Below are positions 1 through 9,175 of a stretch of DNA of 48,414 nucleotides, in pieces. A program made the position numbers and the translations under genes. How positions within the stretch are numbered: the stretch's first letter is position 1; each line of letters begins with the position of its first letter. The notes beneath the pieces are model-generated. The model saw only the letters and a program-made list of their open reading frames with translations. It was not told where the DNA came from and did not search any database. Source of the DNA: Kiloniellales bacterium (GTDB lineage: Bacteria; Pseudomonadota; Alphaproteobacteria; Kiloniellales; JAKSBE01); the NCBI GenBank assembly GCA_022361275.1, contig JAKSBE010000598.1, positions 1 through 48,414 on the forward strand, written 5' to 3'.

Positions 1-33
1 CCGCCAGGCAGAGGCCCGAGCTCGGCCGCGGTC

Positions 34-615
34 CTATTGCCAAGCCTGGGTCTGCTTTTCGGACAGCAAGGTGCGCCGGACCTCGGGCCAGGACTTCTGG
101 GAGCTGGTCACCTTGGCCGGGTTCTCCTCCAGGCCGCCGGCGGCCCCGGGATCGTAGCTCAGGTAGAGCTTGCCGCCGATGATCCGCCAGGCCTTGGGGT
201 CGATGTTGGTGGTAATGGTCCCGAAGGACACGCCGTCGGCGCAATAGCCGCCGTACTGCGGCGCGTACTTCATCGGCTCGGCGGCGAAGAGGTCGCGGTG
301 CTCGGCGCTGGCGAAGTGCCAGGTGGCGCCCAGCCAGCGGTAGGCGTACTCCGGCGAGCCCTTGAGCGCCCGGTGCTCGGTGAAGTAGGCCACGGGATCG
401 TAGCCTTTGATGGCAACGTCGCCGAAGTAGCCGGTGTTGATGAAGGCTTCGCTCTTGGCGTCGCCGGCATCGGCTTCTTCGAGCTGAGCGCCCTGGTCCA
501 CGGCCCGCTTGGCCGCGTCGGTGTCGCCCGTCCGGGCCGCCTCGTGAAGAGGACCGGCCTGGGCGGCCGCGGTGGCGAAAAGCACCGCGGCCAAAATGGC
601 GCACAGGTGCCGCAT
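34..615 (-). CDS. Exported YHS-domain protein
   Basis: A 193-residue protein. Residues 1-20 form a typical signal peptide (MRHLC..., hydrophobic core, AQA-G cleavage site), so it is probably periplasmic. Residues about 22-47 resemble one ankyrin-type helix pair (LHEAARTGDTDAAKRAVDQGA). A YHS domain follows at about 65-130, recognisable from YDPVAYF, the aromatic W-x-F core and the QYGGYCADGVS segment. YHS domains are small folds often found with metal-handling proteins or oxidases; the substrate here is unknown. ATG at 615 has a GGGAAG Shine-Dalgarno sequence just upstream. It is the last gene of a probable minus-strand operon behind the FAD oxidase, 111 bp away. Confidence 0.8.
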   Translation of the reverse strand: MRHLCAILAAVLFATAAAQAGPLHEAARTGDTDAAKRAVDQGAQLEEADAGDAKSEAFINTGYFGDVAIKGYDPVAYFTEHRALKGSPEYAYRWLGATWHFASAEHRDLFAAEPMKYAPQYGGYCADGVSFGTITTNIDPKAWRIIGGKLYLSYDPGAAGGLEENPAKVTSSQKSWPEVRRTLLSEKQTQAWQ

Positions 616-726
616 GTCACTAACTTCCCCGTTATTCAGCCCTAGTCCCGATCGTTCGGAATCTCAAGTGAAATTTTTCACACCTTCGGTCTGGCCATCC
701 TGGAGCAGGCCAGCCCGGAGGCCGCC

Positions 727-2283
727 CTAGGTCGCGAGGCCCAGGTTGGTGAGGAAGTCGTTGGCGAAGACCTTCCGCACCTCGGCGTTCTCCAGCAGCA
801 TCTCGCGGGCGCCGATCCACTGGCCGACGGCGGCGTCGCCGTAGCGCTGGCGGACCCTTGCCGGGTTGAGATGGCCATTGAACTTGCCCCAGTGCATCGT
901 GAAGGGAATTCCCGCCGCGTCGAGCTTTTCCCAGACTCTCTCCAGGTAGCCGCGGACGCTCGGCAGGTTGAGGCCGTCGATCTCGAAGACCGCGGTGGGA
1001 TCGAAGCGGGTGAAGCCGAGCAGCGCCTCGGTGCCCTTGACGAAGCGGTGCGAGATGATCACCGGCAGTACGTCGCTGCCGTCCTCGTAGACCTCGAAGG
1101 CGATCTCCTGGGCCTCGACGGTGCGGTCGGCCGGCATCCCCATGGCGCAGGCCAGGGTCTTGCCGAGGACCTTCTCGCCGCGGAAGAGGTCGCGGATGAT
1201 CGCCTTCTTGACGTAGGGCGCGAACTCGTCGCGCACCTGGTCGTTGAGGATCGGCACCACGAGCTGGTTCAGGGGCGAGGGGATCATGTCGAAGAGCGCG
1301 CCCATGACGTCGAGACCCGAGGCGCCCATGCCCGACTCGCCGCCGTCCCAGAGCGGCGGATCGTAGCGCTCGCTCCAGGGCTCCTCGTACATCACCAGGA
1401 CGATCGCCTCCTCGGGCGGGGTGCCCTCGTTGGGATTGAAGAAGACCTCGAAGTGATAGGGCGTGTCGGTCGGCATGCCGGCCGCCGTCGGCGGCAGGGG
1501 CAGCAGCGTCGGATCGGCGTTGCCGAGCGCGGTCTTGAGGGTGTCGTCGTAGAGCGCGCGATAGCGCACGGCGTTGAGGATGAAGAGCTCCCGCGCCTCG
1601 ATCATCAGGCCGTGGATGATCCCGAAGGAGCCGAAGCTGATCAGGGCCGCGTTGAACAGGGTATCGTCCCGGATGAAGTCGGCGTCCAGCTGCCGGGCGA
1701 AGTCCGGTTTCATCACCGGCCGAGATTGCCGCTCCAGATAGACGTGCTTGTTGGGTCCGACCACCAGGTGCAGGCCGGCCACCATCTCGGCCAGGGCGCC
1801 GAAGCGATAGGCGCCGCCGTGGGTTCCGGTCGAGAGCGCGCCGGCGATGGTCTGGCCGTTGTTGGAGCCCGAGGCCTTGAGCGACAGCCGGTCGGCGAAG
1901 AGCAGGTTGTTCAGCGCCGAGATCGAGTTGCCGCACTCGACGAAGCGCAGCTTCGCCGCGTCGCCGTCATAGGCGGGATCGGTCTGGCTCGGCGAGAAGG
2001 TGAAGGCCAGGCGCAGGGCCTTGGTGTCGATCAGGCGGCCGTCGGTGACCGCGACCGGGCTGAGCGACCAGAGGCTGCCGCGGGCGCGCAGGGTCTTCCC
2101 GTCGTCGACGCAGGCCTTGATGATCGCCTGCAGCTCCTTGGTCGCCGCGTTGTAGGTGTCGAGCATCGACCGGCCGCCCTGGTCGATGCGGAAGGCGTAT
2201 TCGCCGTCGAGGCTCTGCTCGAAGGACTGGTGCCGGCCGGTCTCCTTGGGCCGCGGCCGGAAGAAGCGACGTTCGTTCGGCAT
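727..2283 (-). CDS. FAD-linked oxidase, aldonolactone oxidase-like (VAO/PCMH family)
   Basis: A 518-residue flavoprotein of the vanillyl-alcohol oxidase/PCMH fold. The N-terminal FAD-binding half contains the pyrophosphate-binding stretch GQTIAGALSTGTHGG (around residues 143-157), the signature of sugar-lactone oxidases such as arabinono-/gulono-1,4-lactone oxidase. The C-terminal HWGKFN motif is also typical of aldonolactone oxidases. I see no signal peptide. The substrate cannot be read from sequence; a sugar lactone or polyol is the family expectation. ATG at 2283 follows an AAGGA ribosome-binding site. The gene lies 31 bp downstream of the Bor-like lipoprotein gene and upstream of the YHS gene on the same strand, which suggests co-transcription. 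Confidence 0.82.
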   Translation of the reverse strand: MPNERRFFRPRPKETGRHQSFEQSLDGEYAFRIDQGGRSMLDTYNAATKELQAIIKACVDDGKTLRARGSLWSLSPVAVTDGRLIDTKALRLAFTFSPSQTDPAYDGDAAKLRFVECGNSISALNNLLFADRLSLKASGSNNGQTIAGALSTGTHGGAYRFGALAEMVAGLHLVVGPNKHVYLERQSRPVMKPDFARQLDADFIRDDTLFNAALISFGSFGIIHGLMIEARELFILNAVRYRALYDDTLKTALGNADPTLLPLPPTAAGMPTDTPYHFEVFFNPNEGTPPEEAIVLVMYEEPWSERYDPPLWDGGESGMGASGLDVMGALFDMIPSPLNQLVVPILNDQVRDEFAPYVKKAIIRDLFRGEKVLGKTLACAMGMPADRTVEAQEIAFEVYEDGSDVLPVIISHRFVKGTEALLGFTRFDPTAVFEIDGLNLPSVRGYLERVWEKLDAAGIPFTMHWGKFNGHLNPARVRQRYGDAAVGQWIGAREMLLENAEVRKVFANDFLTNLGLAT

Positions 2284-2314
2284 GAGTTCGGTCCTTTCCT
2301 CTGCGGAGGCGGCG

Positions 2315-2695
2315 CTACCGGGTGGTCGCGGGATCCGGGAAGGCCCCGCTGCGGGGCGGCGGTGCCTTGCAGCGGAAGCGAAGGTCCAGCGGCGACCAGA
2401 TCCCCAGGGTCAGGACGCTGGCCAGGTCGTAGGCGAAGTTCCGGTCGACGAAGACGTCGTTGATGCCCTGGCCCTGGCACGCGGCGGCCAGGACCTGCGG
2501 ATCCATGATGTTGCCCCAGAAGTAGGCGTGCATGGTCTTGGACACGTAGGGCTCGTCCTGCCCCTCGAGCTGGATCGGGTCGGAATCCGGGATCGTGATC
2601 TGGTACTGCGCGCAAGACGCCAGGCCGATGATGGCCGCCAGGAGCGCGGCGCGCAGGCAGAGGCGTCTGCGGACGGCGGCGGTGTCGTCATGCAT
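2315..2695 (-). CDS. Bor/Iss-like lipoprotein
   Basis: A 126-residue protein starting at ATG 2695 (MHDDTAAV...). A basic N-region and hydrophobic stretch end in a lipobox (GLASC), so it is predicted to be lipidated and envelope-anchored. The C-terminal half follows the Bor family pattern: a Cys-Gly/Gln segment (CQGQGINDVF) and then LTLGIWSPLDLRFRC. Lambda Bor and Iss are outer-membrane lipoproteins linked to serum resistance, but chromosomal homologues in environmental bacteria have no established role. In-frame codons continue upstream to 2890, but that extension is arginine-rich and lacks a hydrophobic leader, so the lipoprotein start is preferred. It is the first gene of a probable operon with the oxidase and YHS genes. 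Confidence 0.72.
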   Translation of the reverse strand: MHDDTAAVRRRLCLRAALLAAIIGLASCAQYQITIPDSDPIQLEGQDEPYVSKTMHAYFWGNIMDPQVLAAACQGQGINDVFVDRNFAYDLASVLTLGIWSPLDLRFRCKAPPPRSGAFPDPATTR

Positions 2696-2983
2696 CTTCG
2701 CTCTCCGGGTCTGGGCGCGCCCGAGGCTCCGGCGGCGCGCTCCGGTTTCGGCGCTCTCGAAAGACGTCGATCCGGCGTGGTCGCCTGATCGGGAAATGTT
2801 ATCACATCGGCCGCGGAGTCGTCTCCCCGCTGCCGCTGCGGACAGCCTGGCCGTCAATCTGCCCCGCGCGCCGGGGTCCGGATGTGGCATTTGCTACACC
2901 GGAGGTCGGAATCGGACGGAGGAAAGGGCTGGTACGGGGCGGGGTGGGGGCCTTGGGAGTGAGGGGGGGCCGTGGTCCGAAGG

Positions 2984-5335
2984 TCAGCCGGCGGCTTTCC
3001 GGCTGCCGTCGATCGCCTGAAGCGATCGCGGCGACGGCAGGGTGCGGCCCTCGGGAAAGCGGATTCGCGCCGTGGTGCCGACGCCGACCTCGCTCTCCAG
3101 GCTGAAGCTTCCGCCGTGCAGTTCGACCAGCGCCTTGGTCAAGGGCAGGCCGAGCCCGGTGCCTTCGAAGCGGCGGCTGTGCTGACCCTCGATCTGCTCG
3201 AAGCGGGCCAAGGCCTTGGGGATGTCCTCGGCGGCGATGCCGATACCGCTGTCGGTGACCTCTATGACGTAGGCGCCCGCGCCGTCGAGCCAGGCCGAGA
3301 CCTCGACCCGGCCGCCGGCCGGCGTGAACTTCACGGCGTTGGACAGAAGGTTGGTCAGGATCTGCTTCAGCATCCGCGGGTCGGCGTAGAGTGCCGGCAG
3401 CGGCGGCGCGGGCAGCCTGGCGGTCATTTCCAGCTCGCCGCCTGCCGCCCTGGTCGCCATCAGCCGCTGGCAGCTGGCGACGATCGCGTGCAGGTCGATC
3501 TCGGCCTCGTTGAGGCGGGCGTTGCCGGCTTCGATCTTCGACAGGTCCAGAATGTCGTTGATCAGGTTCAGCAGATGCCGGCCGGAGCCGTGGATGTCCT
3601 TGACGTAGCCCTCGACCTGCGCCGGATCGTTCGGCCGCAGGCGCTCGTCCAGCAGTATCTCGGCGAAGCCGATGATCGCGCTCAGCGGCGTGCGCAGCTC
3701 ATGGCTCATGTTGGCCAGGAACTCGGACTTGGCCCGGTTGGCGATCTCCGCCTGCTCCTTGGCCAGCAGCAGCGCCGCTTCGCGCTCCTTCAGCGCCCCG
3801 GTCCGTTCCTCGACCCGCCGCTCGAGGTCGTCGCGCGCCCGGTGGACGGCCTCTTCCGCCCGCTTTCGCTCGGTGACGTCCTGTACGATGCCGCTTTGTT
3901 CGATGGCGCGGCCGTCGGCGCCCCGAATCACCCGACCGAGCTCCAGGAGATGCCGGATCTCGCCGTCCGGCCGGACGATCCGGTAGTCGATCTCGAAGTC
4001 GCAGCCTTCCGCATCGAAGCGCTCGAAGGCCTCGGCGACGCGCTCGCGATCGTCCGGGTGGATGACCCGCTCCAACTGATGCTCCATCAGCGCGTGGATC
4101 TCCTCCGGCTCGACCCCGTGAATGCGCGCGTATTCGGGCGAGCAGGAGATCAGACGGTCTTCGGTGATCGACCAGTGCCAATTGCCGATCTTGGCCAGGG
4201 CCTGGGCCTTGGCCAGGGCGGCTTGACTTTCCCTCAGCTCCCGCTGGGCCTCGACCTGGTGGGTGATGTCGCGGCCGCTGCCGCGATAGCCGCGGAAACT
4301 CCCCTCGTCGTCGAAGATCGCCTTGCCGTTGATCGAGAGGTGCACGACGCGGCCGTCGGCGTGCTGGCGCGGATGCTGGAAGTCCCGGAAGTCGCGGTGG
4401 GCGGCCAAATCGGCGAGATGCCGCCGCCACGTCTCGGGATCGACGCCCGGGATGCCGCTCTCCTCTTGAGTCTTGCCGAGCAGCATTTCCTCCGGCACCC
4501 CGGTCACCTCGGTGAAGCGGTCCGAGAAGTGCGAGAAACGCAGCTTCTCGTCCATCTCCCAGAACCAGTCCGAACTGGCGTTGGCGAAGTCCCGGAAGCG
4601 CCATTCGATCTGGCGCGCGTCGCTGCGGCATACCTCGGCCAGGCGCTCCAGGAGGACGTTCAGGCTGCCGGCCAGTTCGCCGATCTCGTCGTCCCGGTCG
4701 AGGTCCAGCTTGTGCTCTTCGGGACGCTCGGGGTCCTCGTGGGCCGCACGCAGCGTTTCGCGGATTCCGATCAAGGGGGTGACGACCAGACGCCGATGGG
4801 CAAAGACGGTCACTGCCGAGACGAACCCGGAGACGATCAGGACCAGGCCGCCGATGTGCAGCAGGAAGGCATGGAGCTCCTCGATCACGCCGCTGGCGTC
4901 CAGGCGCAGGACCGCCGTGTGGGGCAGGCCTCCAGCGCCCTGGGGCAGGACGGTCTCGTAGGTCGTGCCGTCGATCCGCGACCCTTTCTGCGGCCGGTCC
5001 GGCAAAGGGATTGTACCGAAGGTCGCGAGGCGCTTGCCCGCGGCGCCATGAAGCGCCGCGCCGAGGATGCCGGCGTCGTGCAGCGCCTGCGCGTTCTTCG
5101 CGAAGATTTCCTCAAAGGTATGGTGGTCGCGTGCCCGCAGGCTCAACGCCAAGGCACGCGCACCCTTGTCCGCGAGCTTATGGTAAAGCTCGCCGTGCAG
5201 GCGCAGGTACGAAGGCACCAGGATCGCCGCCTCGATCACCAATATGCTGAAGCAGACGATCAGCGTGATCTTGAGGCAGAGGCGGCAACCCGAAACGAGG
5301 CGCAACCTGCCCTGGAGCTCTTCCTTGATCGGCAT
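2984..5335 (-). CDS. Membrane-bound PAS sensor histidine kinase (orphan)
   Basis: A 783-residue sensor kinase. It has a transmembrane helix at about 22-43, a periplasmic sensor segment of about 115 residues, a second helix at about 157-180, and a HAMP-like linker to about 235. Two PAS domains follow (about 245-365 and 375-495), each ending in a typical RDI/QDVT-type junction, then a coiled coil (about 490-535). The HisKA domain has the phospho-acceptor His in SHELRTPL (about H545). The ATPase domain has the N box NLLSNAVKF, G1 DSGIGI and G2 GTGLGLPL. All catalytic boxes are intact and there is no receiver domain. No response regulator gene adjoins it, so its partner lies elsewhere. The start at ATG 5335 has only a weak ribosome-binding site. 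Confidence 0.9.
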   Translation of the reverse strand: MPIKEELQGRLRLVSGCRLCLKITLIVCFSILVIEAAILVPSYLRLHGELYHKLADKGARALALSLRARDHHTFEEIFAKNAQALHDAGILGAALHGAAGKRLATFGTIPLPDRPQKGSRIDGTTYETVLPQGAGGLPHTAVLRLDASGVIEELHAFLLHIGGLVLIVSGFVSAVTVFAHRRLVVTPLIGIRETLRAAHEDPERPEEHKLDLDRDDEIGELAGSLNVLLERLAEVCRSDARQIEWRFRDFANASSDWFWEMDEKLRFSHFSDRFTEVTGVPEEMLLGKTQEESGIPGVDPETWRRHLADLAAHRDFRDFQHPRQHADGRVVHLSINGKAIFDDEGSFRGYRGSGRDITHQVEAQRELRESQAALAKAQALAKIGNWHWSITEDRLISCSPEYARIHGVEPEEIHALMEHQLERVIHPDDRERVAEAFERFDAEGCDFEIDYRIVRPDGEIRHLLELGRVIRGADGRAIEQSGIVQDVTERKRAEEAVHRARDDLERRVEERTGALKEREAALLLAKEQAEIANRAKSEFLANMSHELRTPLSAIIGFAEILLDERLRPNDPAQVEGYVKDIHGSGRHLLNLINDILDLSKIEAGNARLNEAEIDLHAIVASCQRLMATRAAGGELEMTARLPAPPLPALYADPRMLKQILTNLLSNAVKFTPAGGRVEVSAWLDGAGAYVIEVTDSGIGIAAEDIPKALARFEQIEGQHSRRFEGTGLGLPLTKALVELHGGSFSLESEVGVGTTARIRFPEGRTLPSPRSLQAIDGSRKAAG

Positions 5336-5851
5336 GCCAGCTATGACTTCTGTCTCATCTGGTGTGGCGAAGAGCGCGAGAATTCTAAAAAGGCAGTTAT
5401 TCTGGCGTAGTCACACCTGTTCTATATTATGCTAATTTATATATACTTAATGGCCGATCTCTTCTGTATATTCGCTTTTACTTGGGCTTGATACGAAATG
5501 AGCGCTGCACGGTGGGGCGGTGCCGGCGCGCTGCCGGGCTTCAAAGCCGTTGGCAGCCGGGTTCGGCCTGTGCTATCGGAGGTCTGCCGTAGCAGATATG
5601 GGCGAGGATGCCTTCCCATGCACGAAGCGAGCCGCTTGCGACGACGACGCGTGCCGCGCGCCCTTGGCGCGTAGGTCCCGTGCCTTCGCCCGCAGCACGC
5701 TTGGCGCCCAATCCCGCCTAACAGCGTCAGATCACCCCAGCGTCGGATCATCAGGGACCAAGGTCAGGGCCGTCGAGGGCCCTCTCCAGATCCCCAGTTC
5801 CCAGGCCGCGCCGCCCGAAGTCGCGGCAGGTCTTCCAAGCGAGATGACGCG
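5336..5851. other. 516-bp intergenic region with AT-rich patch
   Basis: No convincing gene. Bases about 5385-5500 are strikingly AT-rich against a GC-rich background, with several TATA-like runs on both strands. They probably hold the promoter of the sensor kinase (minus strand) and perhaps one for the acetyltransferase gene (plus strand). I cannot pick one -35/-10 pair with confidence. The rest (5500-5851) returns to high GC. Its open frames are arginine- and cysteine-rich without family features, so I treat them as non-coding. Confidence 0.5.
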
Positions 5852-6388
5852 ATGCAGATCCAGATCCTTCAGGAACGGCCGCAGGACCAACGGCACATCG
5901 AGCCCCTGCTCGACCTGACCTTCGGCCCCGAACGGCACCAGCGCACGACCTATCGCCTGCGCGAGGGCGTCCCGCCCTTGGCCGAGCTCTGCCATGTCGC
6001 GCTCGACCCCTACGGGACCTTGCTGGCCTCCCTGCGCTTCTGGCCGGTCCTGGCAGCCTCGGCGCCCGCGATCCTGCTGGGGCCGCTGGCCGTCGCCCCC
6101 CGGCTGCAGGGCCGGGGCATCGGCCGCGGCCTGCTGCGCCACGCCCTTGCGGAGGCCCGGAGGCTCGATCACGGCCTCTGCATCGTGGTCGGCGATCCGG
6201 CCTACTACGCGCCCTTCGGCTTCCGTTCGGCGGTCGCCGCCGGTCTGGTGATGCCGGGCCCGGTGGAGCCCGCCCGGTTTCAGGTCCTCGAGCTGGCGCC
6301 GGGTACCCTGGAAGGGCGCCAGGGGGCCGTGGCGGCCTGTCCGCACGCGCCCGGGGCGGCACGGGTCACCGGCGAAGGCGCCGCCTGA
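5852..6388 (+). CDS. GNAT family N-acetyltransferase, YhbS-like
   Basis: A 178-residue cytoplasmic acyltransferase. The acetyl-CoA pyrophosphate-binding motif A is clear: LGPLAVAPRLQGRGIGRGLLRHAL (about residues 75-98, core QGRGIG). GDPAYYAPFGF (about 112-122) is characteristic of the YhbS-type subgroup ('G.p.YY.rFGF'). The acceptor substrate is unknown. The nearest gene downstream is the convergent glycine-zipper lipoprotein, whose stop lies 15 bp away, so this gene is transcribed alone. ATG 5852 follows GAGATGACGCG, a modest ribosome-binding site. Confidence 0.88.
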   Translation: MQIQILQERPQDQRHIEPLLDLTFGPERHQRTTYRLREGVPPLAELCHVALDPYGTLLASLRFWPVLAASAPAILLGPLAVAPRLQGRGIGRGLLRHALAEARRLDHGLCIVVGDPAYYAPFGFRSAVAAGLVMPGPVEPARFQVLELAPGTLEGRQGAVAACPHAPGAARVTGEGAA

Positions 6389-6403
6389 CCGCGCCGGGAT
6401 CCG

Positions 6404-7030
6404 TCAGAAGCCGAGGATCCGTCGGCGCTTGCGCTCCGGGGTCGGGCGGTCGAGGTCGGAATAGATCCCGGTCCGCTTGCGCCGGATCTCTATGCCTTTC
6501 GCGGGCGGCTCGACGCCGGGCGGCAGATCGTCGGGATTCCTCCAGACGGACACGGGCAAGGGGCCGATCTGGCCGCGGCGTCCCACCACGCGGGTCGTGT
6601 TCCAGCCGTGCTGGACGTAGACGTCCGCGCCCGGGGCCAGCATCTCTTCGTCCTCCTCGTGGTACTGGACGATGGTGACGGTGCGGCCGTCCGCCATGGT
6701 GACCATGTACTCGACGCCGTCGCCGCCGTTGACGGCCTCTTCCACGATGAAGCCGATGGCGGCCCCGACCACGCCGCCGACGAGGGAGCCGGCAGGACCG
6801 AGCTGTCCGCCGAGCGCCAGGCCGCCGCTGAAGCCGCCGGCCAAGCCGCCGACGGTGTAGCCGATGCCGCTGTTGCGTTCTTGGATGGCCACCGAGCGCG
6901 CGGTGACCACCCGGCCTTCGCTCACCTCGTAGAGGGTGCTCGACTCCGGGCTATAGTATTCGTCCTGCTCCGGCGTCCCGCAGGCTGCGGTCGCGAGGAC
7001 GACAAGCACGACGACGCCGGCTCGGCGCAA
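6404..7030 (-). CDS. SlyB/Pcp-like glycine-zipper lipoprotein, TTG start
   Basis: A 208-residue envelope protein. A hydrophobic leader ends in TAAC, giving a likely lipidation Cys at about residue 17; the Thr at -3 is slightly atypical. VTARSVAIQ, then GIGYTVGGLAGGFSGG and GGVVGAAIGFIVEEAV (about residues 53-95), form the glycine-zipper membrane segments of the SlyB/17-kDa surface antigen family. EYMVTMADGRTVTIVQ follows and is also typical. The C-terminal 60 residues are proline- and arginine-rich and not part of the family core. The start is a TTG at 7030 with a strong AGGAAGGGAAGGA Shine-Dalgarno sequence directly upstream and no in-frame ATG nearby. It likely acts in outer-membrane integrity (family knowledge). 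Confidence 0.82.
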   Translation of the reverse strand: MRRAGVVVLVVLATAACGTPEQDEYYSPESSTLYEVSEGRVVTARSVAIQERNSGIGYTVGGLAGGFSGGLALGGQLGPAGSLVGGVVGAAIGFIVEEAVNGGDGVEYMVTMADGRTVTIVQYHEEDEEMLAPGADVYVQHGWNTTRVVGRRGQIGPLPVSVWRNPDDLPPGVEPPAKGIEIRRKRTGIYSDLDRPTPERKRRRILGF

Positions 7031-7090
7031 GTTCCTTCCCTTCCTGACGCCTGCCCAATGAGCGCTTGGACTCTAACACGAACACGCAAC

Positions 7091-8128
7091 TTATCCGGAA
7101 ATTCCAGTGTCCGCGCGTGGCAAGACCGTGGCATCGGCCGCGGAGGGCTGGGCCCGGGCGGCGCTTTGGGGGGCCTGCCGAGAGGTCCGGCGGTAGTCGG
7201 ACGGGCAGGCGCCGACGTGGCGCCGGAAGTGCTGGCGGAAGGACAGCGGCGAGCCGAAGCCGCAGCGCGCCGCGACCTGCTCGACCGGCAGGTCGCCGTC
7301 CTCGAGCAGGACCCGCGCCTGCTCCACGCGCTGCAGGATCAGCCATTGATGGGGCGAGGTCCCGGTCTCTTCCTGGAAGCGGCGCGCGAAGGCCCGCACG
7401 GAAAGGCAGGCATGGCTGGCCATCTCGGGCACGGTGATCGCCTGGTCGAGCCGTTCCAGCAGCCAGTCGCGGGTCGGCTCCAGGCTGCGTGAGCGGCCCG
7501 GCTCCAGCGGCCGCTCGATGTACTGCGCCTGCCCGCCGCTGCGGTGCGGCCCGACGACGAGGTGGCGGGCCACCTTGTTGGCCGGGGCGGCGCCGTGATC
7601 GCTGCGGAGGATATGCAGGCAGAGGTCTATGGAGGCGGTCACTCCGGCCGCGGTCAGGATGTCGCCCTCGTCGACGTAGAGCACCTTCGGATCGACCGTC
7701 ACCCTGGGAAAGCGCCGGGCCAGCAGCTCGGCGCGCGCCCAATGCGTGGTCGCCCGACGGCCGTCCAGCAGTCCGGCCTGGGCCAGCACGAAGGCGCCGG
7801 TGCAGACCGAAGCGACCCTTGCGCCGCGGGATCTCGCGCGGCGCAGCGCCTCGAGCAGCGCGGCGGGCTGCGGCCGCTCGTAGTCCATCACCCCCGGCAC
7901 GATCACCAGATCCGCGTCATCGAGACCGCCGAGGTCGCTTTCCACCGTCAGCGCCATCCTGTCGTGGACCGTCACTGCGTCGCAGGTCAGGGAGCAGGTC
8001 CGCAGCCGGTAGAGGTCCGGCGGACAGAGGGCGAAGACGCTCCAGACGGCCGAGAAGTCGAAGAGAACGGGGGCGGGCGGCAAGACGACGGCAACGGTCT
8101 GCACGGGACGGCCTCCAGGCTGGAACAT
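7091..8128 (-). CDS. GlxA/FtrA-family AraC-type transcriptional regulator
   Basis: About 345 residues. The N-terminal two-thirds is a DJ-1/PfpI-like (class I amidotransferase-like) domain, with VAVVLPPAPVLFDFSAVW at the start and the nucleophile-elbow region VASVCTGAFVLAQAGLLDG with Cys, then ATTHW. The C-terminal third (about 235-320) is an AraC double helix-turn-helix ending in GFGSPLSFRQHFRRHVGACPSDYRR. Such regulators sense small molecules, often amines, through the PfpI domain. I prefer ATG 8128, which starts just before the conserved domain. An in-frame TTG at 8164 is possible and neither has a strong ribosome-binding site. The next gene upstream on this strand, the PEP mutase-like gene, lies 153 bp away and could be a target. 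Confidence 0.85.
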   Translation of the reverse strand: MFQPGGRPVQTVAVVLPPAPVLFDFSAVWSVFALCPPDLYRLRTCSLTCDAVTVHDRMALTVESDLGGLDDADLVIVPGVMDYERPQPAALLEALRRARSRGARVASVCTGAFVLAQAGLLDGRRATTHWARAELLARRFPRVTVDPKVLYVDEGDILTAAGVTASIDLCLHILRSDHGAAPANKVARHLVVGPHRSGGQAQYIERPLEPGRSRSLEPTRDWLLERLDQAITVPEMASHACLSVRAFARRFQEETGTSPHQWLILQRVEQARVLLEDGDLPVEQVAARCGFGSPLSFRQHFRRHVGACPSDYRRTSRQAPQSAARAQPSAADATVLPRADTGISG

Positions 8129-8281
8129 GGCTGACGTATAGATTCCGGCCAGATCTGCGCGCAATAAGAGCGGCGCGCCCGGGCGGGGTCTATCCGAAGC
8201 TTGCCTCCTGCCCCGCTCGGCGCCGAGCGCCGAAGGCGCAGCCAGGCCCCGAGGCTTACGGCTCTCGCCCCTGGGTTCCGG

Positions 8282-9118
8282 TCAGGCGCGGGAGAAGAAG
8301 CCGATCAGTTCGGCGTCGGCGATGGCCTCGGCCGCGAAGCCGAAGGTGCCGCGGTCGCGCATCTCCTCGGCGGCGCGGCGCAACGCGCCCAGGGCCGAGC
8401 GCATCAGGCAGCCGCCGACGCTGACCCGCTTGACCCCGACCGCCGCCAGCCGCTCCAGGGACAGGGGCGCCCCGGCCAGGCCCATGACGACGTTGAGCGG
8501 GCCCTCGACCTCGCGGGCCAGGACGGCGATGGAGTCGAGATCCCGGACCCCGGGGGCGTAGAGGCAATGGGCGCCGGCCGCGCGGAAGAGGTTGAGGCGC
8601 CGGACCGCCTCGCTCAGCGGATCCTGATGGCCCACAAGGAAGGCCTCGCAGCGCGCGGTCAGGGTGTAGGCGACGCCGGTCGCCTCGGCGGCCTCGGCCG
8701 CGGCGGCGATGCGCTCGGCGGCGAAGCCGGCGTCGAGCAGCCGCGGTTCGGGCGCGTAGGCGACGTCCTCGATGCTGCCGCCGACCGCGCCCGCCTCGGC
8801 GGAAAGGCGGATGGTCTCGGCCGCGGCCTCGGGCGCCCGGCCGTAGCCGGCCTCGAGGTCGGCGCTGACCGGCAGCTCGACGGCCGCCGCGATGGCGGCG
8901 AGGCTGGCCAGGTTCTCCTCGCGGCTCAGCGCGCCGCTGGCGTCGGGCCGGCCCAGGGCGTAGGCGAAGCCGGCGCTGGTGCTGGCCAGAGCCGGGAAGC
9001 CGGCGGCGGCCAGCAGCTTGGCGCTGCCGGCGTCCCAGACGTTGGGCAGGATGAAGGCCTCCGGCGCCTCGTGCAGCTTGCGGAAGGCTCGGGCCTTGGC
9101 GGCCAGGGGGGTGGTCAT
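8282..9118 (-). CDS. Isocitrate lyase/PEP mutase superfamily enzyme
   Basis: A 278-residue TIM-barrel enzyme of the isocitrate lyase/phosphoenolpyruvate mutase family. Visible signatures are LPNVWDAGSAKLLAAAGFPALASTSAG near the N-terminus, the metal-binding segment SADLEAGYG (about 85-93), SIEDV and TARCEAF. It lacks the KKCGH motif of true isocitrate lyases, so it is more likely a C-C or P-C bond-acting member such as an oxaloacetate decarboxylase or carboxyphosphonoenolpyruvate-type enzyme; the substrate is not determinable. ATG 9118 follows ACGGAG. It is divergent from the ArsR-type regulator gene, with 92 bp between the starts, so that regulator is a candidate controller. Confidence 0.85.
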   Translation of the reverse strand: MTTPLAAKARAFRKLHEAPEAFILPNVWDAGSAKLLAAAGFPALASTSAGFAYALGRPDASGALSREENLASLAAIAAAVELPVSADLEAGYGRAPEAAAETIRLSAEAGAVGGSIEDVAYAPEPRLLDAGFAAERIAAAAEAAEATGVAYTLTARCEAFLVGHQDPLSEAVRRLNLFRAAGAHCLYAPGVRDLDSIAVLAREVEGPLNVVMGLAGAPLSLERLAAVGVKRVSVGGCLMRSALGALRRAAEEMRDRGTFGFAAEAIADAELIGFFSRA

Positions 9119-9175
9119 GGTCAGTCTCCGTCGTTGCGGTGCCCGGACGCGCCAGTCTCGGTCTCCGCCGGTGCC

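Noticed and set aside
2972-5410. Very long plus-strand open frame opposite the sensor kinase
   Set aside because: It is the antisense shadow of a GC-rich gene; its Gln/Arg/Leu-rich translation has no domain, while the minus-strand frame has all kinase motifs.
5437-5751. Minus-strand 104-codon frame in the AT-rich gap
   Set aside because: Arginine-rich, no family feature, and it runs across the presumed promoter region.
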